DNA of 64,000 nt from CAYQUO01 sp964420835 (GTDB lineage Bacteria > Chloroflexota > Anaerolineae > Anaerolineales > Anaerolineaceae), in NCBI GenBank assembly GCA_964420835.1, contig CAYQUO010000001.1:259701-323700 (forward strand). Direction: 5' to 3'. This document shows positions 8,455-16,850 of the stretch, one piece after another (position 1 is the first letter of the stretch; each line of letters opens with the position of its first letter). The notes below the pieces were generated by a model that was given only the letters and a program-made list of their open reading frames with translations, had not been told where the DNA came from and did not search any database. Position numbers and translations under genes: made by a program.

Positions 8455-9636
8455 ATGAAGACCTATCAATACCTGATCATTGGAAATGGCATGACCGCGG
8501 ATTCTGCAGTGCACGGGATACGCGAACTGGACCCAAATGGATCCATTGGCATGATCGGCGTTGAAACCGACATGCCCTACAGCCGACCGCCGCTTTCCAA
8601 GGGCTTGTGGAAGGGGCGCCCGATCGAAAAGATCTGGCGCGGGACGGATCAATTCAAGGTTGATTTTCATCTCGGCCGGAAAGCGGTCACACTTGACCCG
8701 GCCACAAAACACGTTGGCGACGACCAGGGCGGCGAATACACCTATGAGAAACTGCTGCTGGCCACGGGTGGCTCCCCCATCCGGCTGCCGTTCGGAGAGG
8801 AGCAGATCATTTATTACCGCACGCTACAGGATTACCACCGCCTGCGTGCCCTGGCCGAACAGGGGCAACGGTTTCTGGTCATCGGTGCCGGTTTCATCGG
8901 TTCTGAAATTGCCGCCGCCCTGAGGATGCAGGACAGGCAGGTAACCATGGTGTTCCTGGAAAAATCGATCGGCGTCAATGTTTACCCCCCCGACCTTTCG
9001 CAGTTCTTGAGCGATGCCTACCGGAAAAAAGGGGTGGAACTTGTGCCGGAAGACGCGGTGGCAAGCATTGAAAAAACCGCTGATGGCCTGAAGGTGCAAA
9101 CCCGGGGCGGGCACACTTTTCTTGTGGATGGCGTGGTGGCCGGCCTGGGGATTCGGCCCAATGTCGAACTGGCAAAAACAGCGGGGCTGCGGGTCGAGAA
9201 TGGCATTGTGGTGGACGAGCATCTGCGAACATCGGCCGCTGATGTTTATGCGGCGGGCGATGTGGCCATGTTCCCCCATGCAGCCCTGGGCAGGCAGGTG
9301 CGGGTGGAACATGCCAATAACGCGGTGGAGATGGGCAAACAGGCCGGGCGCAATATGGCGGGTGCGGATGAACCCTACCGGCATACACCTTTCTTTTATA
9401 CCGACCTCTTCGAGTATGGATATGAAGCGGTTGGAGAATTGAGCAGCAAACTGGAGACGGTGGAGGACTGGAAGGAGCCTTTCCAGGAAGGCACCATCTA
9501 TTATCTCAACGGTGGCCGGGTGAACGGCGTGCTGCTGTGGAATGTGTGGGACAAAGTGCCCGAGGCAACCGCCCTGATAGCCGAGCCCGGTCCCTTTACA
9601 GCCCAGGACCTGATCGGAAGAATTACGGCCGGGTAG
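8455..9636 (+). CDS. FAD-dependent NAD(P)H oxidoreductase, AIF/ferredoxin-reductase-like
   Basis: 393 residues of the pyridine-nucleotide-disulphide oxidoreductase class. An N-terminal FAD motif (IIGNGMTADSAVHGI), a central NAD(P) motif (VIGAGFIGSEIAAAL) and the second FAD motif (VYAAGDVAMF) occur in the normal order. The segment MPYSRPPLSKGLW is characteristic of the AIF/ferredoxin- and rubredoxin-reductase branch, and no redox CxxC is seen. It probably passes electrons from NAD(P)H to a small redox partner. The next genes encode a thioredoxin-fold UGA-containing protein and an AhpD-like protein, so a joint role in thiol/selenol redox is a reasonable guess. Confidence 0.88.
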   Translation: MKTYQYLIIGNGMTADSAVHGIRELDPNGSIGMIGVETDMPYSRPPLSKGLWKGRPIEKIWRGTDQFKVDFHLGRKAVTLDPATKHVGDDQGGEYTYEKLLLATGGSPIRLPFGEEQIIYYRTLQDYHRLRALAEQGQRFLVIGAGFIGSEIAAALRMQDRQVTMVFLEKSIGVNVYPPDLSQFLSDAYRKKGVELVPEDAVASIEKTADGLKVQTRGGHTFLVDGVVAGLGIRPNVELAKTAGLRVENGIVVDEHLRTSAADVYAAGDVAMFPHAALGRQVRVEHANNAVEMGKQAGRNMAGADEPYRHTPFFYTDLFEYGYEAVGELSSKLETVEDWKEPFQEGTIYYLNGGRVNGVLLWNVWDKVPEATALIAEPGPFTAQDLIGRITAG

Positions 9637-9707
9637 TCTCCCGCGGCAAGGATTTCGCGCCCGAATGGCGTGGCGGGTTGACCAACCGGCGGAGGAGGAA
9701 ACCGCAA

Positions 9708-10406
9708 ATGGAGAATCAACAGGTCACCAACAAAGGCATTCCTGAATTGTGGGAGTGGGCCGAGTACTACTGACCGTGGTGCTATATTGCGGCCGTGCGC
9801 CTGCACAAGGTCCTTCCCGAATTTGAGGGGCGTGTCCGCCTGGTGGAACGGGCTTATCCTTTGGAAGTTTACGGGGGCGGCGGGCCTGACCGGGAGGGGC
9901 TTGAAATGGAGATCTGGCTGGCAGCCCTGCAGGAGCCCGGGGCCGTCTTCAGGCCTTTTGGCAGCGAGTGGCCAACCACTACCCTGCCGGCGTTTGAGGC
10001 GGCCTGGTGCGCCAATTTACAGGGCGAGGCGGTCGGACATGAATTTGACCTGCGCATCCGCAGAGCCTTCTTTGCCGAAGGCCGCAATATCGGGCAGAGG
10101 GAGGTCATGCTGGAACTTGCCCGTGAAGCGGGCCTGGACATGCAGCATTTCACCCGCCATTACAACAATGGCGAAGCGCGTCAGGCCGTTCTGCAGGAAG
10201 GCCGGCTTGGCAGGGAACGGTACAACGTGCGGGGCACGCCCACCCTCATGTTGGACGATGGGACAAAATTGCGCCACCCGATCGCCTACCCCAACATCCA
10301 GGATGGGAAGATCGTATCGGTTGGTCATTTGCCATGCTGTGGCGAGGGCTGTTACGCGACCACCCGTGAATTCTTTGAACGGGCACTAGCCAGGGGGCAG
10401 GCGTGA
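9708..10406 (+). CDS. DsbA/FrnE-like thioredoxin-fold protein, probable selenoprotein (UGA as Sec22)
   Basis: Read through the TGA at 9771-9773, this frame gives 232 residues. Residues 15-28 become LWEWAEYY-U-PWCYI, where DsbA/FrnE proteins have CPWCY. The active site is therefore U22-P-W-C25. Downstream the frame is fully coding: a helical insertion, the cis-Pro loop NVRGTPTLML, and a Cys-rich end (HLPCCGEGC). Without read-through a 21-residue stub would form, and the downstream part would lack its active site. The start at 9708 has a strong GGAGGAGGA ribosome-binding site about 9 nt upstream, which argues that the stub region is really translated. A SECIS-like hairpin follows the UGA. Function is probably a disulphide or selenenylsulphide oxidoreductase/isomerase. 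No sel genes lie in the window. Confidence 0.85.
9788..9805 (+). promoter_or_regulatory. SECIS-like hairpin downstream of the UGA in the DsbA-like gene
   Basis: TGC-GGC (9788-9793) pairs with GCC-T-GCA (9799-9805, one bulged T) around the 5-nt loop CGTGC (9794-9798). The loop begins 20 nt after the UGA and has G at position 2. Known bacterial SECIS elements have the apical loop about 16-37 nt from the UGA with a G in the first two loop positions. The fold was made by eye. Confidence 0.55.
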
Positions 10407-10474
10407 ACGCCACGAACCGCTGATACACAGGGTGCATCTTAACCGGGAAAAACCATGGAAAGGGAAAGGGAAGA

Positions 10475-10963
10475 ATGGAACCACGGATAAATTATTCTCA
10501 AACCGCCCCGGAGGGCGTGGAGATCCTGGGCAAACTGGAGGCGTATTTGCAAACCACCGGCCTTGAGCCCGGGCTGCTGGAACTGGTGAGTTTGCGGGCG
10601 TCCCAGATCAATGGCTGCGCCTACTGCATCGACAGGCACACCAAAAACGCCCGCAGCCACGGGGAAAGCGAACAGCGGCTTTATGGGATCAGCGCCTGGT
10701 GGGAGGCGCCCTTCTACAGCGAGCGCGAGCGCGCCGCACTTGCCTGGGCGGAAACCGTCACCCTGGTCAGTGAGGATCAGGTGTCCGATGAGATCTACGA
10801 CCTGGCAAGAGCCCATTTTTCAGAGAAGGAACTGGTGGACCTGACGCTGGCTGTGATCGCCATCAACTCCTGGAATCGGCTGGCGATCAGTTTTCGTTCC
10901 CTGGCGGGTTCCTACCAGCCCGACCATCCAACCACGAAAAAGAATTCGCTGCCACCAGCATAA
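10475..10963 (+). CDS. AhpD-like / carboxymuconolactone decarboxylase family protein
   Basis: 162 residues of the alkylhydroperoxidase AhpD/CMD fold. The redox signature ASQINGCAYCIDRHTKNA holds the CxxC pair and the conserved His four residues after the second Cys, as in AhpD proteins that reduce peroxidases or peroxides. The remainder is all-helical, with SERERAALAWAE and NSWNRLAISF typical of the family. It follows the UGA-containing DsbA-like gene by 68 bp. The substrate or partner is unknown. Confidence 0.9.
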   Translation: MEPRINYSQTAPEGVEILGKLEAYLQTTGLEPGLLELVSLRASQINGCAYCIDRHTKNARSHGESEQRLYGISAWWEAPFYSERERAALAWAETVTLVSEDQVSDEIYDLARAHFSEKELVDLTLAVIAINSWNRLAISFRSLAGSYQPDHPTTKKNSLPPA

Positions 10964-11021
10964 CAGACGGCAGTTACCGCCCGGAGGGTTTTCAAGCCTT
11001 TGGGGTGGATGGGGCAAACCC

Positions 11022-11951
11022 GTGAAAAACCTCTCTTTCAACCTTGAGCCTGTTCAGCCGTTCCGGCTGGATTTTACCGTCTGGGCGCTGCGCCGGCGGC
11101 CGGATAACCTGGTTGACCGCTGGGACGGCAGAACCTACCGGCGCGTTCTCATCGCCGATGATGGCAGGCCGTTTGAAGTGGCGGTTTCGCAGCCGGGAAT
11201 GCCCGCGGCTGCGCACCTGCAGGTTTCCATCCACGGTGAAACCACGGATGAAGCCACCAAACGCCAGGCCGTCGCAGCCCTGGAGCGTTTGCTGGGCATC
11301 CGTTTGACGCTGGACGGGTTTTACCGCCTGGCTGACGGTGACGAGCGGTTGAAGGTCGTCGCAGACCGGTTTCGCGGGTTCAAGCCGCCGCGCTACCATT
11401 CCCCCTTTGAGGCCTTGGTCAACGCCATGGCCTGCCAGCAGCTCACCCTGACCATGGGCATTCGTTTGCTGAACAGCCTGGCTGAAACCTGCGGCCCCGC
11501 TTTTAGGAACGAAGAGGGTGTTTTTCATGCCTTCCCACGCCCAGAGGACCTGGCAAATGTGGATGTTGAGAACCTGCGGAGGTTGAAGTTCAGTTACCAG
11601 AAGGCGCGCTACATCACCGGCCTGGCGCGCTCCATCATGGCGGGTGAACTGGACCTGAGCGGGATCGACCTGCTGGATGATGGAAGTGCCATGGAAAGCC
11701 TGCGCCGGCTGCCAGGTGTCGGACGTTGGACTGCAGAATACTTCCTGCTGCGCAGCCTTGGGCGGACCCATGTATTCCCGGCGGACGACGTGGGAGCGCG
11801 CAATCACCTCCAACGCTGGCTGGAACTGCCCGGGAAAATGAATTACGATACCGTTCATGAAGCACTGGAACCGTGGAAGGACCATGGTGGCCTGGTTTAC
11901 TTTCACCTGTTATTGAAGAGTTTGGCCGAAAAGTCGATGATCGTTGTTTGA
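11022..11951 (+). CDS. DNA-3-methyladenine glycosylase II (AlkA-like)
   Basis: A 309-residue base-excision repair glycosylase of the HhH-GPD superfamily. The N-terminal AlkA-like beta domain (about 1-110) is followed by the helical domain with FEALVNAMACQQLTLTMG, the helix-hairpin-helix LRRLPGVGRWTAEYFLLRSLG, and the catalytic Asp in VFPADDVG. It should excise alkylated bases from DNA. The GTG start at 11022 was chosen by frame and family length. The DUF488 gene follows 11 bp later and is probably cotranscribed. Confidence 0.92.
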   Translation: MKNLSFNLEPVQPFRLDFTVWALRRRPDNLVDRWDGRTYRRVLIADDGRPFEVAVSQPGMPAAAHLQVSIHGETTDEATKRQAVAALERLLGIRLTLDGFYRLADGDERLKVVADRFRGFKPPRYHSPFEALVNAMACQQLTLTMGIRLLNSLAETCGPAFRNEEGVFHAFPRPEDLANVDVENLRRLKFSYQKARYITGLARSIMAGELDLSGIDLLDDGSAMESLRRLPGVGRWTAEYFLLRSLGRTHVFPADDVGARNHLQRWLELPGKMNYDTVHEALEPWKDHGGLVYFHLLLKSLAEKSMIVV

Positions 11952-11962
11952 AAGGAGACGCC

Positions 11963-12310
11963 ATGATAAAAATTAAACGCGTGTACGAAGAAGCCGAACC
12001 CGGCGACGGGACGCGATTTCTCGTTGAACGGTTATGGCCGCGCGGGATGAAGAAGGAAGCGTTGAAAATGGATGCCTGGCTCAAGGATGTGGCGCCCAGC
12101 GACGGGCTGAGGCGCTGGTTTGGACATGACCCCCTCAAATGGGATGAATTTCAGAAGCGCTACTGGGCTGAACTGTCCGATAATCCGGATGCCTGGTCGC
12201 CCATCCTGCTGGCTGCCAGGGACGATGATGTAACCCTGCTCTATAGCGCACACGACACCGAGCACAACAATGCCCTCGCCCTGATGCGCTTTTTGGAAAA
12301 AGTCCCCTGA
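11963..12310 (+). CDS. DUF488 / YeaO-like protein
   Basis: 115 residues with the DUF488 signatures IKIKRVYEEA, FLVERLWPRGMKKE, WLKDVAPSDGLRRWFGHDP and TLLYSAHDTEHNNA. The start at 11963 has an AAAGGAG site 5-7 nt upstream. The molecular function of the family is unknown. The Ser-Ala-His-Asp segment resembles a ligand or metal site. It is tightly coupled to the alkA-like gene, which suggests a role in DNA damage or stress, as an inference only. Confidence 0.85.
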   Translation: MIKIKRVYEEAEPGDGTRFLVERLWPRGMKKEALKMDAWLKDVAPSDGLRRWFGHDPLKWDEFQKRYWAELSDNPDAWSPILLAARDDDVTLLYSAHDTEHNNALALMRFLEKVP

Positions 12311-12576
12311 GGCTGGGGCGGGAACAACCGTAGAACAGCCAAGGGTGAAGCTGTTTGTATGAATGCAGTACCTGGCCGCCGCACGCCCCGGCCACGGATG
12401 GCACCGGGTTTTGAACGGGCGGCGGGGGCCGGTTTCATGGACGATGCAGGTTGCAGCCGGACGCCTCCCTTCCGGGATCCTGTTTCTGCTCCAAAAGCAA
12501 GCCGTTCTTGGTACAATAGGCGGTTGAAGACTGTAATGGAAATTGGCGTTGACCATAGAAACACACAAGGAAAGAT
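12311..12576 (+). promoter_or_regulatory. Gap upstream of the DUF362 gene with an extended -10 element
   Basis: This 266-bp stretch has no convincing gene. TGGTACAAT (TACAAT at 12512-12517) looks like an extended -10 promoter about 60 bp before the DUF362 start. No good -35 is seen. A GC-rich tract at 12365-12480 shows no clear structure. Confidence 0.35.
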
Positions 12577-13704
12577 ATGATGATGAGTCAAAAATCAAAA
12601 GTGGCCGTCCTGTACACAAAACCTGGGACCGTGCTGGAGGATTACGAGCGGCTTTTCGAACTGGCGGACGGGAAGGAGGCGCTGGACCGCAGCGCCACCA
12701 CCATCCTGAAGGACAACATCACCTGGCACTTTCCCATGCCGGCAGCCAATACCACCCCCTGGCAGTTGGAGGGAACCATCCTGGCGCTGCGCAAGGCGGG
12801 TTACGAGGACGTGGTTTGTGTGCAAAACCAGACCGTGATCACCAATGCCTTTAAGGGTGAGGACCTGAACGGCTATGTGCCCATCTTCCAGGGCCACAAG
12901 ATCCCGGTGTACTACAATTTCCGCCCGGAAGACATGACCTGGATCGAGTTCAAGCCGAAAGCGCGCATGCTGGCATTGGATCACATCTACCCGGAGGGCA
13001 TCTACATCCCGGATTACTTTGTCGGCAAAAACATCGTGCACCTGCCAACGGTGAAGACACACATGTACACCACGACCACCGGGGCGATGAAGAACGCCTT
13101 TGGCGGCCTGTTGACCAAGTACCGCCATTACACCCACTCCTGGATCCACCAGACCCTGGTGGACCTGCTGGCCATCCAAAAGGAGATTCATCCCGGGGTT
13201 TTCGCGGTGATGGATGGAACGAGCGCCGGCGATGGTGCCGGGCCGCGCATGGTACAGCCGATCATCAAGAATGTGATCCTGGCCTCTGCCGACCAGGTGG
13301 CCATCGACGCCGTGGCGGCCAAACTGATGGGTTTCGACCCGATGCGCATCGACTACATCCGCCTGGCCCACGAGAACGGCCTGGGTGTTGGCAACCCCTC
13401 CGAGATCGAGATGGTGGGAGATGACGTTTCCGGTGAGAATTGGGGTTTCCACGTGGGGAAGAACTTTCACAGTTTTTTGGCCTGGCTGTCCTGGTATGGA
13501 CCCACCCGGGCTCTGCAAAAAGCCATCTTCCGCACGCCATTTGTGGTAATTCCAACCTTCATCGGCGAGGTCGAGCAGGATTACATGCTCTGGCCGCTCA
13601 AGTACAAGGGCATCGCCAAAAAATGGCGGGAAACCACCGAGTGGGGAGCCCTGTTCAACCGTTACCGGGCGGAAGGCTGCCTGGCGGCGCCCGTGAAATC
13701 CTGA
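12577..13704 (+). CDS. DUF362 domain-containing protein
   Basis: 375 residues matching the DUF362 pattern: an N-terminal Rossmann-like part (ILALRKAGYEDVVCVQNQ), the central NIVHLPTVKTHMYTTTTGAMKNAFGG and the C-terminal ILASADQVAIDAVAAKLMGFDP. No ferredoxin domain is attached, unlike some relatives. The family's reaction is not established, although some members occur near radical or Fe-S enzymes. There are three consecutive ATG codons at 12577-12585, so the exact start is uncertain by two residues. The gene stands alone with its own terminator. Confidence 0.85.
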   Translation: MMMSQKSKVAVLYTKPGTVLEDYERLFELADGKEALDRSATTILKDNITWHFPMPAANTTPWQLEGTILALRKAGYEDVVCVQNQTVITNAFKGEDLNGYVPIFQGHKIPVYYNFRPEDMTWIEFKPKARMLALDHIYPEGIYIPDYFVGKNIVHLPTVKTHMYTTTTGAMKNAFGGLLTKYRHYTHSWIHQTLVDLLAIQKEIHPGVFAVMDGTSAGDGAGPRMVQPIIKNVILASADQVAIDAVAAKLMGFDPMRIDYIRLAHENGLGVGNPSEIEMVGDDVSGENWGFHVGKNFHSFLAWLSWYGPTRALQKAIFRTPFVVIPTFIGEVEQDYMLWPLKYKGIAKKWRETTEWGALFNRYRAEGCLAAPVKS

Positions 13705-13732
13705 CCCTGGTCCCTATTTAATCGGATCCAAC

Positions 13733-13758
13733 CCCCCGCCTGCGCGGGGGTTTTTTTT
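13733..13758 (+). terminator. Intrinsic terminator after the DUF362 gene
   Basis: The stem CCCCCGC/GCGGGGG with loop CTGC (13733-13750) is followed by eight T residues, a classical rho-independent terminator. Confidence 0.92.
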
Positions 13759-13878
13759 GTACAACAAGGGGTTTCGTTTCGGTTGGCAATCGCACCCCGC
13801 CGGGAGCGGACCGGCTGGCAACCCGGGTGCGCACTTGGCAATCCGGCCCGGGTGCTTAAGTGGGGTGGCCGGTGCCTT

Positions 13879-15912
13879 TCAGGCAGCCTGCGCCTGGCGG
13901 CGGAACTGGGTGCGATAAAGCCGGGCGTACAGGCCGCCCTCCTCCAGCAGTTCGGCGTGGGTGCCGCGTTCCACGATCCGCCCGCGGTCGAGCACCAGGA
14001 TCAGGTCGGCGGCCAGGATGGTGGAGAGGCGGTGGGCGATGACCAGGCTGGTACGGTTGGCCAGGACGCGCCTGAGGGCTTCCTGGATGAGGGTTTCGGA
14101 GGCGCTGTCGAGGCTGCTGGTGGCCTCGTCCAGAAGCAGGATGCGCGGGTCCTTGAGGATGACACGGGCAAGCGCCAGCCGTTGCTTTTCCCCCCCGCTG
14201 AGGCGGTAACCGCGCTCTCCGACCACCGTATCGTACCCTTCGGGCAGTTCACTGATGAATTCGTGGATGTTTGCCGTGCGGCAGGCCTCCTCCAGTTCCT
14301 GCTGGCTGGCATCCAGGCGGGCGTAAAGCAGGTTGGTGCGGATGGTGTCGTGGAACAGGTAGGTTTCCTGGGTGACCATGCCAATGCAGGCGGAAAGCGA
14401 ATCAAGCGAAATCCGGCGGATGTCCTGCCCGTCGATGCGAATGCAGCCCGTGGTGGGGTCATAAAGGCGCGGGATGAGGTAGGTTAGGGTGGTCTTGCCG
14501 GCTCCGCTGGGCCCCACAATGGCAGCCAGTTGGCCGGGCTGCACCTCAAAATGGATGTTCTGCAGGGCGTAACGGCGGGCCTGGCTGCGGCGGGGGGCTG
14601 CCGCCGGTTCGGTGGGGGCCTGGCCTGCCCCGGAAAGAACAGCCTCCACGGCATCCATGCTGCCGTAACGGCGGACGCCGCTGAGCGGTTGCTCTGCCCG
14701 GGGGGGATACTGGAAGGTGACGTCTTCAAAGGTGATGTGTCCGCGCACCTCGTCCAGGTGCACGGCTGCGGGGTCTTGGGGGATTTCCACCGGCAGGTCA
14801 ATGACCTCGAAAACGCGCTCGAAACTGACCATGGAGGTGGCGAACTCGACCGGGGCGTTGGCCAGCCCCTGCAGGGAGTTGTACAGGCCGCCAAGGTAGG
14901 CGCCAAAGGCCACGATGGTGCCCACCGTGAAGGCACCCTGGATGACGAAGTAACCGCCCAGGCCGTAAACCAGGGCCGTGCCAACCGCGCTGATGAGGCC
15001 GACGATGGCGAAGAACAGCGACCCCGTCACGGCCCGCTGGATTCCCAACTGCTGGACACGGCTGGCGCGTTCGCCAAAACGCTGCACCTCCAATTGCTGG
15101 CGCCCGAACAGTTTGACCAGCAGGGCACCGCCGATGTTCAGCGTCTCATTGGCCACGGCGTTCATGCGGGCGTTGGCTTCCAATTGCCGGCGGGCGATGT
15201 TGCGCAGGCGCCTGCCCATCAGGCGGGCTGCCAGGATGAAGAGCGGCAGGATGATGACGCTGACGAGGGTGAGCCGCCACTCGAGCGCCAGCATCACCGA
15301 AAGGATGGCCGCCGATTGGATGATGTCGGTGACGATACCGACAATGGTGTTGCTGATGGCGTTCTGGGCGCCCACCACGTCGTTGTTCAGGCGGCTCATC
15401 AGTTCGCCAACCCGGGTGTTGGTAAAGAAGCGCAGCGACATGCGTTGCAGGCCGGAATAGAGCGCCATGCGCAGGTCATAGATGACCCCCTCGCCCACCC
15501 TTGAGTTCAGCCGGCGTTGAACGACCTGGACCAGGCCGCCAACCATGGGCAGGATGAGCAGGGCGGCGGACAGGAACAACAGCCGCCGCAGGTCCCTGGC
15601 GGGCAGGGTGTGGTCGATCAGTTCACGCATGACCAGCGGTGTGACCAGGTTCAGCCCGGTGGACAAAAGGATGAGCAGCAGCATGGCGGCGATGTGCAGG
15701 CGGTAGGGGCGGGCATACTGGAAAACGCGCCAGAGCAGTTGGCGGGTGATCTGTGGTTTTTCGTCCGTTGAGGTTATCAGGCTGTGCAAGCCGGCGTGTC
15801 CACGCATGGTCGGTCTTTCGGAATCCCTTCTGGCTCCCCCGCCCGGAAAGGCGGAAGGTGGAATGGGTGAAGAATACCATAAAGTGCCGCCGTCCAGGCG
15901 GAAACCCTGCAT
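13879..15912 (-). CDS. ABC exporter, fused permease-ATPase (half-transporter)
   Basis: 677 residues. An N-terminal six-helix transmembrane domain (about 55-345) precedes a nucleotide-binding domain. The latter has Walker A GPSGAGKTT, the signature LSGGEKQR, Walker B ILLLDEATSSLD and the switch His in VIAHRLS. An insertion of about 45 residues rich in Ala, Pro and Arg separates the first beta strand of the ATPase domain (ITFEDVTFQYPP) from the rest, which is unusual. It should act as a homodimer or pair with another half-transporter; the substrate is unknown. The start may instead be the ATG at 15807, since the first 35 residues are not typical of the family. Confidence 0.92.
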   Translation of the reverse strand: MQGFRLDGGTLWYSSPIPPSAFPGGGARRDSERPTMRGHAGLHSLITSTDEKPQITRQLLWRVFQYARPYRLHIAAMLLLILLSTGLNLVTPLVMRELIDHTLPARDLRRLLFLSAALLILPMVGGLVQVVQRRLNSRVGEGVIYDLRMALYSGLQRMSLRFFTNTRVGELMSRLNNDVVGAQNAISNTIVGIVTDIIQSAAILSVMLALEWRLTLVSVIILPLFILAARLMGRRLRNIARRQLEANARMNAVANETLNIGGALLVKLFGRQQLEVQRFGERASRVQQLGIQRAVTGSLFFAIVGLISAVGTALVYGLGGYFVIQGAFTVGTIVAFGAYLGGLYNSLQGLANAPVEFATSMVSFERVFEVIDLPVEIPQDPAAVHLDEVRGHITFEDVTFQYPPRAEQPLSGVRRYGSMDAVEAVLSGAGQAPTEPAAAPRRSQARRYALQNIHFEVQPGQLAAIVGPSGAGKTTLTYLIPRLYDPTTGCIRIDGQDIRRISLDSLSACIGMVTQETYLFHDTIRTNLLYARLDASQQELEEACRTANIHEFISELPEGYDTVVGERGYRLSGGEKQRLALARVILKDPRILLLDEATSSLDSASETLIQEALRRVLANRTSLVIAHRLSTILAADLILVLDRGRIVERGTHAELLEEGGLYARLYRTQFRRQAQAA

Positions 15913-15942
15913 TTTATCCCGCCGATTAAGAGGATTGTCAGC

Positions 15943-15995
15943 TTGACTCTTTGGTCAAAATCGGGATAATTAAACCATAAAGAGAATCATTATCT
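15943..15995 (+). promoter_or_regulatory. Promoter and PerR/Fur-type box of the peroxiredoxin gene
   Basis: TTGACT (15943-15948) and GATAAT (15965-15970) are spaced 16 bp apart. Just downstream, at about +4 to +18, lies AGAGAATCATTATCT (15981-15995), an imperfect palindrome of the Fur/PerR type (GAGAAT-C-ATTATC). Nearly the same box precedes perR and catalase, and binding here would block transcription. Confidence 0.7.
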
Positions 15996-16013
15996 TATTC
16001 AGAGGGAGGGTTT

Positions 16014-16721
16014 ATGGTAGAACAGGCAGAAGGATGTGTTACGCCCACCAAGGGCCCGATCATTCCATCCGTGGAAAAAGCATCACCAGCAGAAATGACA
16101 GAAAGGAAGGAACCGATGGTATTGGCCAAGGTAGGAAAACCAGCCCCGGATTTTGAACTTACGGCGCTGGTCGGCTCAGGATTCAAGAACATCAAACTTT
16201 CGGACTACAAGGGGAAGTGGATCGTCATCTGCTTCTACCCGGGTGATTTCACCTTTGTCTGACCGACGGAACTGTCGGCAGTTGCCGTCAAATATCCGCA
16301 GTTGAAGGAAATGGGGGTGGAAGTGTTTGCCATCAGCGTGGACAGCCGCTTCTCGCACAAGATCTGGCAGGAAGAGGAACTTTCCAAGATGGTGCCGGGA
16401 GGAGTGCCGTTCCCGCTGCTTTCCGATGCCGGGGGACGGGTTGGCACGATCTATGGTGTGTATGATGAGGATGCCGGGGTGGATATCCGCGGCCGGTTCA
16501 TCATCGACCCGGATTTCAACATCCGGGCCATGGAGGTGCTGACGCCCGAGGTCGGCCGGAACGTCTCCGAACTCATCCGCCAGGTGCAGGCATTCCAGCA
16601 CGTGGTGAAGACCGGTGAGGTGACCCCCTCCGGCTGGCAGCCTGGAAAACCGACCCTGAAACCCGGGCCGGAACTGGCCGGCAAGGTTTGGAAGGAGTGG
16701 AAGGTCGAAAGCGCCTTCTAA
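16014..16721 (+). CDS. AhpC/TSA peroxiredoxin, probable selenoprotein (UGA at the peroxidatic Cys)
   Basis: Read through TGA 16260-16262, the frame encodes 235 residues, a complete 2-Cys-type peroxiredoxin. The active-site segment reads FYPGDFTFV-U-PTELSAVA, where the family has FVCPTE, so the UGA is at the peroxidatic Cys (residue 83, or 49 from the alternative ATG 16116, which also has a ribosome-binding site). The conserved structure continues with VFAISVDSRFSHKIW, FPLLSDAGGRVGTIYGVYDE and RGRFIIDPDFNIRAMEV. In the C-terminal tail the resolving Cys of the usual EVCPAxWxPG is replaced by Thr (EVTPSGWQPG). The selenol must therefore be resolved by another Cys (residue 8 of the long form, or an outside thiol). 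Predicted role: peroxide reduction under PerR-type control. Confidence 0.9.
16273..16290 (+). promoter_or_regulatory. SECIS-like hairpin downstream of the UGA in the peroxiredoxin gene
   Basis: CGGC (16276-16279) pairs with GCCG (16284-16287) around the loop AGTT. One mismatch below it is followed by two further pairs (16273-16274 with 16289-16290). The loop starts 17 nt after the UGA and has G at position 2, as in bacterial SECIS elements. An alternative 5-bp stem, CCGAC/GTCGG, lies directly after the UGA and could compete. Folded by eye. Confidence 0.6.
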
Positions 16722-16746
16722 ACCGCTGGACGATATGGATGGTTCA

Positions 16747-16778
16747 ACAGCCCCGCCCCTGCGGGGCTGTGAATTTTG
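16747..16778 (+). terminator. Intrinsic terminator after the peroxiredoxin gene
   Basis: A perfect 10-bp stem ACAGCCCCGC/GCGGGGCTGT with a 4-nt loop (16747-16770) is followed by GAATTTTG. Confidence 0.8.
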
Positions 16779-16850
16779 TTGGCAAATGATCCGGCAAAAC
16801 TTCGGCGGGATGATTTATACTTGGCCTGGAACTCGTGAGGAATTGACCTG

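Noticed and set aside
9771..9773. TGA as a simple nonsense mutation making the DsbA-like gene a pseudogene
   Set aside because: The stop falls exactly on the catalytic Cys codon, both flanks are intact, the start signal is strong, and a second gene in the window shows the same pattern. Selenocysteine explains all of this better, though it is not proven.
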